Notes under the pieces: generated by a model | Told to the model about the DNA's origin: nothing | Seen by the model: only the letters and a program-made list of their open reading frames with translations | The model's database searches: none | Part shown: piece after piece, positions 10,227-20,083 of the stretch | Numbering within the stretch: position 1 is the first letter of the stretch | How the letters are laid out: each line of letters opens with the position of its first letter | Assembly: GCA_013368325.1 (NCBI GenBank) | Contig: JAACJK010000247.1 | Span: forward strand, 1 to 36,369 | Origin: Ephemerocybe angulata | Taxonomy: Eukaryota; Basidiomycota; Agaricomycetes; Agaricales; Psathyrellaceae | Length of the DNA stretch: 36,369 nt | Reading direction: 5' to 3' | Translations under genes and position numbers: made by a program

Positions 10227-12962
10227 CTATCCGTCCATGTCGAACAGCTCATCGTCGTCATTGGCAGACCGCTGCTGCTGCTGGCCACCGTACCCACCTG
10301 GGTTCCTCGTAATCCCAGGGGGCGCCAACGGCGTCGCATTCGCAGCGCGAGCCGCCGCCGCCGCCGCGGAGTACGACATCTTCGAAGGCGTGCCCGAGGG
10401 CTCAGGCAGCCCAGGGGGCGCGCCATGCCCGCGCCCATGCCCAGGCGCCACAGTGCTCTGCACCAGCGGCGACCCAGAGACGGCCTGCCAGTCCCCGTAC
10501 ACCTGGTGCGCATTGCTCGAGAAAGCGGCGGGGCTGCCGGAGAGGTAGCTCGCGGCACCTGGGGTGCCCGGGCTCGCGAGTGTGGACGGAGGAAGCGCAT
10601 GGATCCGCGAGAGCCCCGCAGCGAGGCCCTGCGGGAGAGACTGCCCGGGGGCATGCGACTGCAACGCCCGCGTGCTCGGACTGAGCACGTTGGGACCGGA
10701 GATCGCGTCGTCCACGCCGTCGGCAGGTCCTCCCATTCCCCGCCCGATCCCTGCAGTTGCGTGCCCCGACAAGTTGCTCGACCGGATCATGTTCATGCTC
10801 TGCGTGAGGTCGAATGGCGAAGGCGCGGCTTTGTACGTCGTCTGCGTGTTCCCGTGGATGTGAGTGTGGAACGTCGACGCGTTGTTCACGCTCGCAGGGA
10901 GCCCAGCAGAGCTCATCGGCTGCAGGTAGTTGTTCGCAATCGAGGAATTGTTCACTCTCCCGTCGTACAACCCGTTCCCCCCACTGACACTCCTCAGCCC
11001 CCTTCCCATCCCACTCTGACCGGCAAGCTGTGCGTCGCGCTTCGCCTTCGAGCCCAGATAGTTCTGATGGAATCCAGGCAAGAAAGCAGCGCTGGCGTTG
11101 CTGGGACTCAGCATCCCGATAGACGACGGGCTGCCGAAGCTCATGCTCATCCCGCCTTCATCAATCGCACCACCGTTGCCCAACCCAAGCGACTCAAACC
11201 TCGCAGACAACCCCGAGGCTGACGGCGTTCCGCGATGCGTCATGTGCGGAGCGTCCCTAGGCGAGGATGGAAGCGGATTTGCGGACGTATCTGCCCAGAT
11301 ACTCTTGAGGTCGCCCAAAAGCGACGGCGCAGGGACAGAGCGCGAATGTCTGTGTCCCATCATCGAACCCGACGACTGCTCGTCCCCTCCCTTCAAAGTA
11401 TTGACCAACCCAGTCAGTCCAGTAACAGGAGGCTGTCCGGAGTTGCTCCTGGACATCCTTCGACTCCTTTCCTCCGGGGTAAGCAGGTCCGTCAGAGATC
11501 CCGGGATGAAGTCCTCCATCTCCTCATCCACCACCGCCGAATCCATCCTCTGCATCCTCCTCTGGTTCCTGACTCCGCTAAGGTACTCGTATTCTTCGTC
11601 CACCCTCGTCACACTAGAGCTCAATCCAGAACGCGAGTATGCACCATTCCCAGAGGCATCGTAAGACGACGGATCGCCCCACGCCCTTCTTCCTCCACCC
11701 ATCATCGCGAGCCCACTTCCCAAACTTGCAGCGACGCCACCTGCGAGGCCCAAAGATGCACCATACGAACTTGGCTGATAGAACGAAGTCTGGTTTCCGG
11801 GGGCAGAGAATGGCGAAGACGCGCCATTGTTCTGGGCAGGGGAGGTGCTTGTGAGGTTGGTCGTACGGGGGGAGGTACCGGGATAAAAGGTGGCATTAAG
11901 GCGCGTAGGCGATCGCTGCTCAGCCATCGGCGACCGAGCGTTTGGCGGAGATCCGATGGGTCCAAAATCATTCTGCACAGCTGAAGAAGGGTTTCTAGGC
12001 GCCGAAAGGGGGAGAGTGCCAGATTCCTCAGAAGCTGCATTGCCTTCTTTATCGTCCTTCTCGGATTTTTGCTGTTCCCTGGAGTCGCCAGAAACGCCTT
12101 CCATCTCGTCCATTTCGTCGAGAGAGGCAAAGGAGGCGAAATCGGTGTCGTTCAGGGGTGGTGCAGGGGCGGAGGGGGAGATCGATGCCTTGAGAGCCAT
12201 ACCCATGGGAGGTCGTCCAGAGGCTGATCCTCCAGAGTTCAGGACACAAGTTGGGGCAGTCGATCCACCGCCAAGGAGCGCATTCCTTCCACCGTGGCCC
12301 CTATCGGCTCCCCCAGCGTCTCGCTTACTTCCCTTTCCTCCTCGCTCCTTCCCGTCTCGATCGTGGCCTCCGGCGGCGGCGGCTCCCTGTTGAGCAGCCT
12401 TTTTGTTCTTCCTATCCATGGACATATCCAGGAAGGACGTGGGCGAGAGCACATTTATGGCCGAACTTGCAGTTGCCGTTCACGAACCAGGCACAGTGCT
12501 CCTTCTGCCCGGGTTCAGGCAGGGTATGCGAGAATGGGCAGCTGGGCCCAGCAGTGCACCCGCCGACCTTGAAGAACTTGCAGGGAACATGAGAGAGATC
12601 CTTCGCGGCTGCGAGGGATAGTGAATACGCCGCCCATAACCGTGGGTCACTGCGGACGTACATTTCGAGTTCGCTGCTGCAGCTTTCTGGGCCTTCTTGT
12701 CGCCACGATCTGACCTGTCGTAGTCGGATCTTTGCTCGCCGTGGCTATCGGCGGTGGGCGTTTCGTCGATGTGCTTGTCGATGTACAAGAATAAGGTCTG
12801 TACCTGATAAATCGGGCCAATATTCGAGACAGCGAGCGAATCGGAGCGATAGTCGCTGCAAGGCACGTCGTGTTTGGCTCTGCTTTCGCTCGAGGGCGTT
12901 CCCACGCTTCCTCTTCTCTCCCTCATCCACGCCTTTCTCGATGCCCTCTCGACCGCGTCCAT
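10227..12962 (-). CDS. Tandem CCCH zinc-finger protein, fungal Lee1/Cps3-like
   Basis: Probable RNA-binding protein with two adjacent CCCH fingers, both C-x7-C-x5-C-x3-H: CKFFKVGGCTAGPSCPFSH and CAWFVNGNCKFGHKCALAH (about 12440-12580). Upstream lie VQTLFLYIDKHIDETP, a charged linker and SELEMYVRSDPRLW. Downstream is a 741-codon frame rich in Ser, Gly and Asn with an EDFIPGSLTDLLTPEERSR block, likely phosphosites such as RHSRSVPAP and an acidic end, DELFDMDG. The order matches fungal Lee1-type CCCH proteins. Two frame breaks remain: near 12430, between ALAHVLPG and MSMDRKNKK, and near 12665-12680, before SELEMYV. The first is identical in copy A; the second could be a short intron. The start is uncertain. 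The ATG at 12960-12962 is in frame, but an intron at 13115-13173 splices into this exon, so the 5' end may differ. An acceptor-like ttatcag just before VQTLF suggests another intron. Confidence 0.75.
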
Positions 12963-13173
12963 CTCGATTCCGCCCCGCTGTTCTCGGAATTCAACACCTC
13001 TCCACACCTCTTTGCGCGCCCTTGGGACCGTCCGTCCCCACCAAACCACGTCAGCTCGCAGACAAGCGGAATGGGGATGCGCGTTCGACGGAGCGAGATC
13101 CTCTCGAGGGGCGGCTGGGGCAAGAGTCAAGAGGTCAGTCTAGCTGCGCAAAAAGCATGTCTGTGATACTCAC

Positions 13174-15844
13174 AGTCTATCCTTGAAGGGCCGAAATCCT
13201 CAACGTGAGCCGCATAGAGCTCGACGATCGCAAATGAACGCGATCAGTTGGTCGATGGAGGACCCGAGACGAGACGTGACTGGTATGGTAGACAACGTTA
13301 GTCCAGTTCCTTCGAGGGCTCACGACAAAGTACTCACAATGAGGTAGACAGATCCCCCAGCTGCGACATGCGAACAGCAGCTCGCGTGAACAAGAGTCAA
13401 GCCAAGTCCCGACGCACTCGTTCGATGGAAAGCAAGGGCGCGTTTCGGCTGGCGTAGTATACCGAGGTCAGTCATATGCTTCGAAAGATCCCAACGATGT
13501 ACTCACAGTGTGTTAGGTTTATCAAAAGCCGTGCATGTGTGGGCGCGCTTCAAGAAAGGTAAGCCTCCTCTGCAAGCATCCGCGGCAACGTACTCACCAT
13601 AAATCACCGACAAGATCGAATAGCGGCGCCGGTTGCGCGGTCGTCGAAGTCCACCTCCAATCCCAAAACATCCGGCGACAGCCTTCCGGCCCGTTGCAGC
13701 ACCCACCAACGCCAAACCCAGACATCCACCGACGTCCCACCTTCGTCCTCACCTTGCCAGGCCCAAAGACACCATCCCAGACCCCACGACGCGCCACGCC
13801 GTCGCCGAAACACGAGTCAAACCAACGCGCTCTCTGCTACAACATGAACACGAAGCATTGCAGGATGATGCTAGTTGTAGGGGACTTCGGTTAGTGCAGA
13901 CATGCAGTTTACGACGACGGTGTACTCACGGCAGGGGACAGAACGGCGCCGATGAAGTACGGGCTTCAAAACTCAACGACACCAAACGACAAGGCCAACC
14001 GGCGCAAGCACTCCGCTTCGAGCCCGAACTCGACTCAAAATTCAAGTCACACTCAAGAACGTGGGGGTTGCATCGAGTGATGCTGGTTGAAGGGGGTTTC
14101 GGTTAGTACACGCTATCGCATAGCTGGTGACGACGTACTCACGGCAGACACAGATCGACGTCGAGAGACTGCCGCGCGCTGACGGCTTCGCGAGTGTCTG
14201 GCAAGAGCCGGCACTTTGAGGTCAGTGTGTACGCTCAAATACAGCGGATCGACATACTGAAGATTCCTCACGCCTTTTTCAGCATACAGGACCAGCGACT
14301 CAAAGGCGGCGCTCGAACGGAACGTGGTCGATCGGGGCATAGGCAGTGATGCTGGTTGTAGGGTTCTGAGGTGAGTGGACGCGGCATTGGACAACATGCC
14401 AAAGTGCTGACCGAATTGTCAAAGGCCCACGACGCGAGCGGCGCGCACACATTCCGGCCTCTCCAGACTCATCGCAACACCGGATCTTGGCCAGCTGTCA
14501 AAGTCACGAATCCAAGGTGAGCTCGTTTCGTTTCCTTGTGGGTACGTTCGCTTACCGGTGCATAAGAGAACGGCAAAGCATCTGTGATGCTGGTTGTAGA
14601 GCTCTCGGGTTAGCGCAGCCTTTCCACCGACGATGACGCACTCACGGGCCGCTGCCAACGAACAGAGAACCGTGAGGGAAGGACCTTGGGGCGGTGCTGC
14701 ATTGGCCAGCATTGAGACGACTTGAGGAGGATGTTGACTCTATGGAATCGAGGTTAGTGCACATTTCAAGAGCAATGCGACGATGTACTGACCATTATAT
14801 CAAGGTTTCATAGAATACCGACGCGTACCGACAATGAGAGGCGCATTGGGCAAAGCTGCGGACGGCTGGCAAAGGTGCGTCTCATCATGCGTGCACGCGT
14901 TCAGAACGCTGACTTCGAGCAACAGTGTGTGGTCGTGAATGGGCTGTAGAACGATATATGGTGAGTTTCTTGTCAAACGAAACACGTATAGTCGCGTCAG
15001 TACTCACTAGGTCTATCCACAGCATATGCTCGTGATGCTGGTTGTAGGGTGGTCAGGCCGATATAACTTTTCTTACAGAATACGAAGAGATACTCACCGA
15101 AGCTTGACAACGCGAGCCTCTGTCATGCAAGTCCGTCGCTGAGCACCGAAGATAGACAAAGGTTAGTTCAATGTTCCATTCGACGTGTTATGAATTGCTT
15201 ACCCTTTGTATAGGATTGCGCTGGCTTAAGGTAATCGTACAGAAGGCGGCGGCTGTGAGGATAGTCAATAGAAACTATAGCGTAGTGAATCGTGTACTTA
15301 CCTTGTGAATAATACCTCTTCCTTTCCAACGCCGGGGTTGGTCGTCGTTCAGTATCTTATGGATAAGGTCCGTGAGCCTCATTTGTGAATAGGGTGAATA
15401 GCTGAACTATAGGATACCATTGTGACCAAGTGTACGCTGCGAGAGGTAAGTTGCCGAATGTCGCGTTGGGTAAATGCGACTCACCCTTTCAAAGTAAAGC
15501 CCTGTTCAAAGGAGTGAGCGCAGCACCGACAGAAGAAAAGGAATAGCGGAGGACTTACGAGGATATGTGGTGGGACCCCGAATCTTGAGCTCGGGTGAGC
15601 GACGGCTGCGAATCCTCAGGTCAGTCCAACGGATCTAAAAGAGCCTAGTCAGGACTTTAACTAACGAATACAGACTATTAGACAACTCACCGAGGCATCG
15701 AGAAACCCCTGTCAGCGCCGACATCGTGGTATCTGGTCAAAAGAGGTGAGCGCGCCGGGGCCAATAACTGACCCAAATCGAAATAGGGGCAACTCACCAG
15801 CGCGCCGATAACGACGACGACGACGACGAAGGGCCATGCGACAT
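13174..15844 (-). CDS. Unidentified gene with about 15 or more short introns
   Basis: A dense run of minus-strand introns of about 45-65 nt is visible, with donors GTGAGTAC/GTAAGT, branch sites ACTAAC/CTGAC and acceptors CAG/TAG. The first exon probably starts at 15844 (MSHG, a run of six Ser, LSAR). Further in-frame exon peptides include IRSRRSPELKIRGPTTYP, LTDLIHKILNDD, RRLLYDYLKPAQSYTK, HHEHMLWIDL, HDHTLLLEVSVLNA, QVVSMLANAAPPQGPSLTV, ESLVLYAEKGVRNLQ, LLPDTREAVSARQSLDVDL, LSFGVVEFLKPVLHRR and VELYAAHVEDFGPSRID. Several junctions need one-base corrections, for example a TTT near 14308 and an AAA near 14810. I recognise no domain. The last intron (13115-13173) splices into the first exon of the zinc-finger gene frame, so a fused transcript or a downstream end within that exon cannot be excluded. 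The exon set is real; the exact protein is not determined. Confidence 0.6.
13871..13929 (-). repeat. Cassette intron 5 (59 nt)
   Basis: Donor GTGAGTAC, branch GCACTAACCGA, acceptor CCCCTACAACTAG, followed by exon bases CATCAT. It closely resembles the introns at 14083 and 14590 along most of its length. Confidence 0.65.
14083..14142 (-). repeat. Cassette intron 4 (60 nt)
   Basis: Donor GTGAGTACGTCGTC, branch TACTAACCGA, acceptor CCCTTCAACCAG, followed by exon bases CATCAC. The exon before it ends with the SLDVDLCLP peptide. Confidence 0.65.
14352..14412 (-). repeat. Cassette intron 3 (61 nt)
   Basis: Donor GTCAGCAC, branch CCACTCACC, acceptor ACCCTACAACCAG, followed by exon bases CATCAC. 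It shares only its 3' part with the other members. Confidence 0.6.
14590..14645 (-). repeat. Cassette intron 2 (56 nt)
   Basis: Donor GTGAGTGCGTC, branch GCGCTAACCCGA, acceptor CTCTACAACCAG, followed by exon bases CATCAC. Its full length is similar to the introns at 13871 and 14083. The nearby intron 14740-14792 (GTCAGTACATCGTCG ... GCACTAACC ... CATAG) shares its 5' part and branch but not the acceptor motif. Confidence 0.65.
15038..15097 (-). repeat. Cassette intron 1 (60 nt)
   Basis: Donor GTGAGTATC, branch GCCTGACC, acceptor ACCCTACAACCAG, followed by exon bases CATCAC (exon HHEHMLWIDL). It shares only the 3' end with the others. Confidence 0.65.
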
Positions 15845-17944
15845 CGTCGAGACCAGCAGAACCAACGACGAGAGAGTCTGCTAGACGGGTGGTCTAGCGA
15901 AGACAAGAGGTGTAGTGAGATGAGGAGGAAGGGAAGGGAGGGGAAGTCTCGCTGTGGAGATGGGGAAACCAACGTACGCACCCAGCCCTCTTATACATTT
16001 CCAGCTCACCCGGGCCAGATGTTCCGCCCACCACCCCTCCCACCAAGCCATACGTACACCACGCCGCCAAGTCCAACCGAAACTCTATCTCTCGCTCGGA
16101 AGTCCCGGAACGCGCTCTGCGCGCATTCTCGTTACGCCTGTATGGCAGCTTCCGACGCCAGAACCTGCGCAACGACGAAAAATCTCGCGGACTGACAGCG
16201 TGCGGCCATTGTGGGTGTCTGATGGGATAAGCGAGCCATGGAATCCGGATCCCACGCAGGGAAGCGAGTGTTTAATTGCGCGTTTGTGCGTGAACGGGGA
16301 TGAGGAGGAGAGGTGCGGGATCGAGATTCGTGAGTGGGATAGAGTGCGATTTGGCTTGGGGGGCGACTGGTCTAAGCACCAGATAGGTACCAGGTAGCTA
16401 ATATGACCTCCTCTTGTATTGTCGTGCATCCGATCTAATGCTATTCTACGATCTATCGTGAGTGCGCGCTAAAGCACACAATCTCTAAATTCCAAGCCCA
16501 ACGATATCCCAGGACTCGTCCACGCCCAACATCTCATTCCAGGTACCCCTATCATATTCACCAGTACATACTACGTGTACCCTAGCAACGACTAAACTAC
16601 CAAAGGCCTGCAATCGCTTAGAACCAGGCAACCCGCTCCATCCGCCGCATCCATCCTCCCAACTCAACACCCGAGCCCGAAGGCAGTGGACAACGTGACC
16701 GCATCAATACGTATGATGCATCAACGTAAGCACGCCAAGGCCCGTCTATTGGCAGGGAAACTGGTCTAAACGCGGGATTGCGTTGAAGGGTGTGAGCAGG
16801 AGCAGGTCCCGAGAACTCAGTTTCCTTCCGACTGTTTCGCCTTTTGATTGCGTGGGATAGACCCCTATGTCTACCCAGTATGTGTGAGGGTACAATGAGA
16901 GGTACATACAACACACGGAGTGAGGCAGAAGAGTGCGAAACGCGTCGAACGGTCAGCGTCTATTTAAGCGCCCGCTGGCGCGCGTTCAAACTGGCTCCCA
17001 TTCCTCGCGCGGGAAAGTCCGCCGCGGGTCTCCGTTTTCGCTGAAATGGTTTCATGAGGTATTAAGTACCATATTGTGCAACATTGCGCCCTATCGGCTC
17101 AGATACGGTACCAGGAATGCGTAAAGCGCATTCCCGGATTTCCGGATGTAAGACATATTCCCGACCGCACTTGGTGCGCCAAGATCGTCGCCGCGTCTCA
17201 CGCACGCTAAGGGCTCTTGTAAGTGACGTTATCTTTATGCTATTCTTAAAGTTTTGAATGGTGGATTCGCGAATTGAGGCTGGACGCGTACGGGGAGTAT
17301 CCTTCCGGCTAGCGCGTCCGAGTCCACGCACCCTCATTCAATTCACATCAAGATCTCGTTCTGTGGGTTGCTTACACTCTCTGGGTAGCTGTAATGAGAG
17401 AATGTGCTCGTATATTCAAAATATGTAGACATACAGTACGTGTACGTCTACGCATATGCCAGTTAAATCAGCCTGCTTGAAGGCTGCAAGCAGCTCGGAC
17501 GCGGCGCGTCCGAGTGAGCGCCACGTCGGCGAGGCGGGACGCCTCGGCGGTGCCTCGACGGGCTACGATTAATAACGTACACAAGTATCGTCACTAATTT
17601 CCGCGCTTCCAGTCATCCTGTAGTAACCTCGCGTTTCTACACTAACGTCGCGGCGGTATCTATTCTCGTTCCCATCACAAGCCTGTCCCGGCCTGGGATA
17701 ACGTGCCGCCTCACTGGTCTCATCAAAGCCGCAAATTACCTTGTGCAACTCGACTGATTTGATGCCCTGAGAGTGTATCAAGTTGACGAAATGCCATTTG
17801 AGAAGAGATCACTCACCAAGACACTGGGACACGGCCCTCGTACCACGCAGTGCGCCGCATCTGCGAAATGAACGTTGCCACTATCGAGGTACATTTTCAT
17901 TGAGTGTCCTCAGAAAGGTTTCAGACAAAATGGCGCGCCTTAGA
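15845..17944. other. Gene-poor region upstream of the intron-rich gene, copy B
   Basis: The first few hundred bases are probably the 5' leader and promoter of the minus-strand gene. I found no coding exon with splice support elsewhere. Frames such as 16618-16914 minus or 16844-17044 plus are short and lack splice signals or composition to support them. A TATTTAAG word near 16961 could be a promoter element. Two GC-rich hairpins at 17494-17546 are listed separately. The sequence equals 5765-7840 apart from homopolymer indels. Confidence 0.5.
17494..17546. repeat. Pair of adjacent GC-rich perfect hairpins
   Basis: The first is ctcggacgc, loop ggc, gcgtccgag (17494-17514). The second is cgaggcg, loop gga, cgcctcg (17530-17546), 15 nt further on. 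Both have three-base loops. A related word, cgcgtccgag, also occurs at about 17313-17322, where ggacgcg (17282-17288) and cgcgtcc (17313-17319) form a longer-range inverted repeat. Function unknown; possible structured RNA or protein-binding site. Confidence 0.6.
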
Positions 17945-18355
17945 TTTTGAAAATGCGATATCTGGAGGTCGTGTTGTGGCGCGCAGGAGAGTTGTGGGCG
18001 CGCGCTAAGCGAGACCTGTGGGAGGATCCTGTCAACGGTGCCAGTGGTCAGGACGTCCGAAATAGGCTACACGTACTCTCACTTACTCGGTTTGGCAAAG
18101 TATGTATGGATCGACGTCCCGCGAGGGGAAGCGAACGGATGAAGCGCGTGCGGGGGCTGTGGAGGATGCGGTCACCAAACCAAGTCGACGTGGTGCGAGA
18201 GTGGGAATGCGTACCTGGATGACAAAGTATGTATGGATCGGCTTCCCGCGAGCGGCCCTTTCGACGAGGTGACGACGTAGGGCGCGGGTACGTGGCGGGA
18301 CGTCGTGCTGTGGTATTGTCTTGTAAGTGGACTCGGTTGGATGTACGTTGCTTTC

Positions 18356-18984
18356 CTAGAGGTTTAATGCGCACCTGTAGATGAGAAGCTCCGCCACCCC
18401 TATGTCCTTTTCCACCATGTCGCAGACTTCGCCCATACGATCTGTCTTCACTACGACTATGTTACCCCACACTGTACGGACGCCGTCCTCGCACTTGTAG
18501 GACTCGTACAGATCGTTCACCGGCAGGTCTATAGGTCCACGACCCTATCGCGGAACCAAAGAGAGGTGAGAAGCTGAAGGACCATCTAGAGCTGTGGAGC
18601 AGGAGCGCTTACCGCCTTAGTGGCCGTAAAAATAGCCCAGTTATTACGCTGAAGGCGAGGGGCACCATGAGGATACCTCCTGATGCAAGACCCCGCATGC
18701 TCGAGGTTCCTGGGTGCTGCAGGCGCTGCATAGGTGGGCGGGTACAGGTATTGCTCGACGTAGAGATCAATGCTCCTTGGCGCTGCCTCGTACCCAGGGT
18801 GCACAGCAATTGACACGAGGTGGGCCTGAGTACATCGGGCACCGACGACACACCCCTTTACTGTAGAAAACAGCCCTTCCTAATGGCACTATGAGTACTA
18901 TGAACCGAGAAAGCGATGATAACACACCTGGTGTGCGGTATCGAATCTGGACGAGATCGCCAGAACATCGCCGTCGGAGAACAT
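18356..18984 (-). CDS. Small spliced hypothetical protein, 5' end incomplete
   Basis: Three exons join in frame: 18984-18928, 18879-18613 and 18544-18356. Introns have gtgtgt and gtaagc donors and ttag/atag acceptors. The product is about 170 residues and begins MFSDGDVLAISSRFDTAHQ. It contains AHLVSIAVHPGYEAAPRSID, LEHAGSC, NNWAIFTATKA and, in the last exon, NDLYESYKCEDGVRTVWG and MVEKDIGVAELLIYR before a stop. I do not recognise a domain. An acceptor-like gctcag sits just before the proposed first ATG, and possible upstream exon sequence (HPIPCDGVCFMF near 19150) exists, so the true start may be further 5'. The final codons overlap the edge of copy B of the duplication. Exon structure is convincing; function unknown. 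Confidence 0.65.
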
Positions 18985-20083
18985 GAGTGGCCCTGAGCAG
19001 TCGACCGATCTATACCAAGATGAGTTCGAGGGTTGTTTTCGCTTTTCTTTTGTCTTCCACCGTGAAGGCTAAGTCCGAATGGATCGTGTCACGATGCTAG
19101 GAGACATGATTTCAAGTTGATGCTGACCGGAACATGAAGCAGACACCGTCGCATGGAATGGGGTGCGGGTGCTGTCGCGCTCTGATTGGAAAACCACCTG
19201 AGTCCGAATGCGACATGGGCAGCATACCACTGCGCAGAGCGATACTCCCTGTCATATCCACCTACTCGACGTCGCTCCAAACGCGCCCACGGCGGTCCGA
19301 GCGGATCTACAGGACGTTACCGGGAGACGCACCTGGCAGGGTGGGGCGGCATGGTTAGACTGGAAAAAGGTGGAGCGTCAGGACGGGGGACCATGCGAGA
19401 GCCTGCGAGAGCGTACCGAATAAGCGCCCGAGCTTACCCGTATCCTACGCATAAGCGACCTCCAGATGGTGCAGGCCAGGAGGTTAACTTCGCAAAGCAT
19501 GGTGTTGCATGGTCCCCCTTCGCGTAGCCTGACGTGGCGGACGAGCGTCTCTGCTGATTGATAGGTCAGTAAACGGTACCCATATAGACGATGAGGCCAG
19601 ATCTTGCCGACGCAGAGAACTTCGCTTACCGATTACTGGCGGTGTGCTCAGTACTACCAGAGCAAGGGATAGTGCCGACACGGAGCACGATAAGATGATG
19701 TCAAGGAGTTGCAATCACAAGACAATGCCAAACAGGTGTTTGCCGGCGCGTCAATCAAAGGACGATGCCAAACAGGGGGTGGGCGCGGCAACCACCGGGG
19801 CCGTCGACCACACTACCCTTTAATCCGTCCCTATGTCATTCATCGCACGGAGCGCCGTCGGTAGCGACTTATGGGGGAGACAGATGGGCAAACCGGTGGA
19901 TAGATACGGAGGGACAGCCGCTGTGGGATGGTCCAGGTCCCCTGATTCAGAGGAGAGATGAGGAAGTTCATCGTACGTTCTGAGTTATCTGCAAATGATA
20001 AGCGAGCGCCTAACAGACATACTGCGAAGATGGCAGGCGGCGCCCACAGTTGGAGAGCGAAGATGGTCTGTACACATATCCGG
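18985..20083. other. Spacer between the small gene and the Helitron coding region
   Basis: It contains splice-like signals on the minus strand, such as gtaagcga near 19632 with an acceptor near 19555, and frame fragments that could be 5' exons of the 18356-18984 gene. No complete gene can be built. The 3' end of the Helitron should lie here, but I could not place the CTRR terminus and its hairpin by eye. A pair of direct repeats is listed separately. Confidence 0.45.
19712..19776. repeat. Pair of 25-bp direct repeats spaced 40 bp
   Basis: Positions 19712-19736 and 19752-19776 match at 22 of 25 bases; both end atgccaaacagg. They lie downstream of the Helitron coding end and could be subterminal repeats of the element or an unrelated duplication. 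Confidence 0.55.

Larger units (their letters stand above)
10028..18365. repeat. Copy B of the 8.3-kb direct duplication
   Basis: This is the better-preserved copy: the C-terminal frame of the zinc-finger gene is open for 741 codons here and broken in copy A. The right edge is sharp at about 18365. It falls inside the last codons of the small gene at 18356-18984, so sequence right of it is the ordinary flank, and the abnormal join is 8257/8258. The left edge is set only by the window start in copy A. If it is a true tandem duplication, the unit is 8258-18365, about 10.1 kb. Confidence 0.95.

Noticed and set aside
10425..11984. Long plus-strand frames (10425-11222, 11235-11984) opposite the zinc-finger gene
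   Set aside because: They are antisense shadows of the 741-codon minus frame in GC-rich, Ser/Pro-coding DNA; Arg-rich, no splice or start context.
16961..16968. TATTTAAG as a promoter TATA box
   Set aside because: No gene with splice or coding support starts downstream on either strand, so it is mentioned only in the region description.
17947..18222. 91-codon plus-strand frame (also 7841-8116)
   Set aside because: Starts in the cassette-like repeat word and is Arg/Trp-rich; the same stretch is better explained as minus-strand repeat-related sequence.
19484..19714. Minus frame with a hydrophobic N-terminal stretch that looks like a signal peptide or membrane segment
   Set aside because: It has no ATG before the hydrophobic run and an in-frame stop just upstream; could be an exon but not a supported start.
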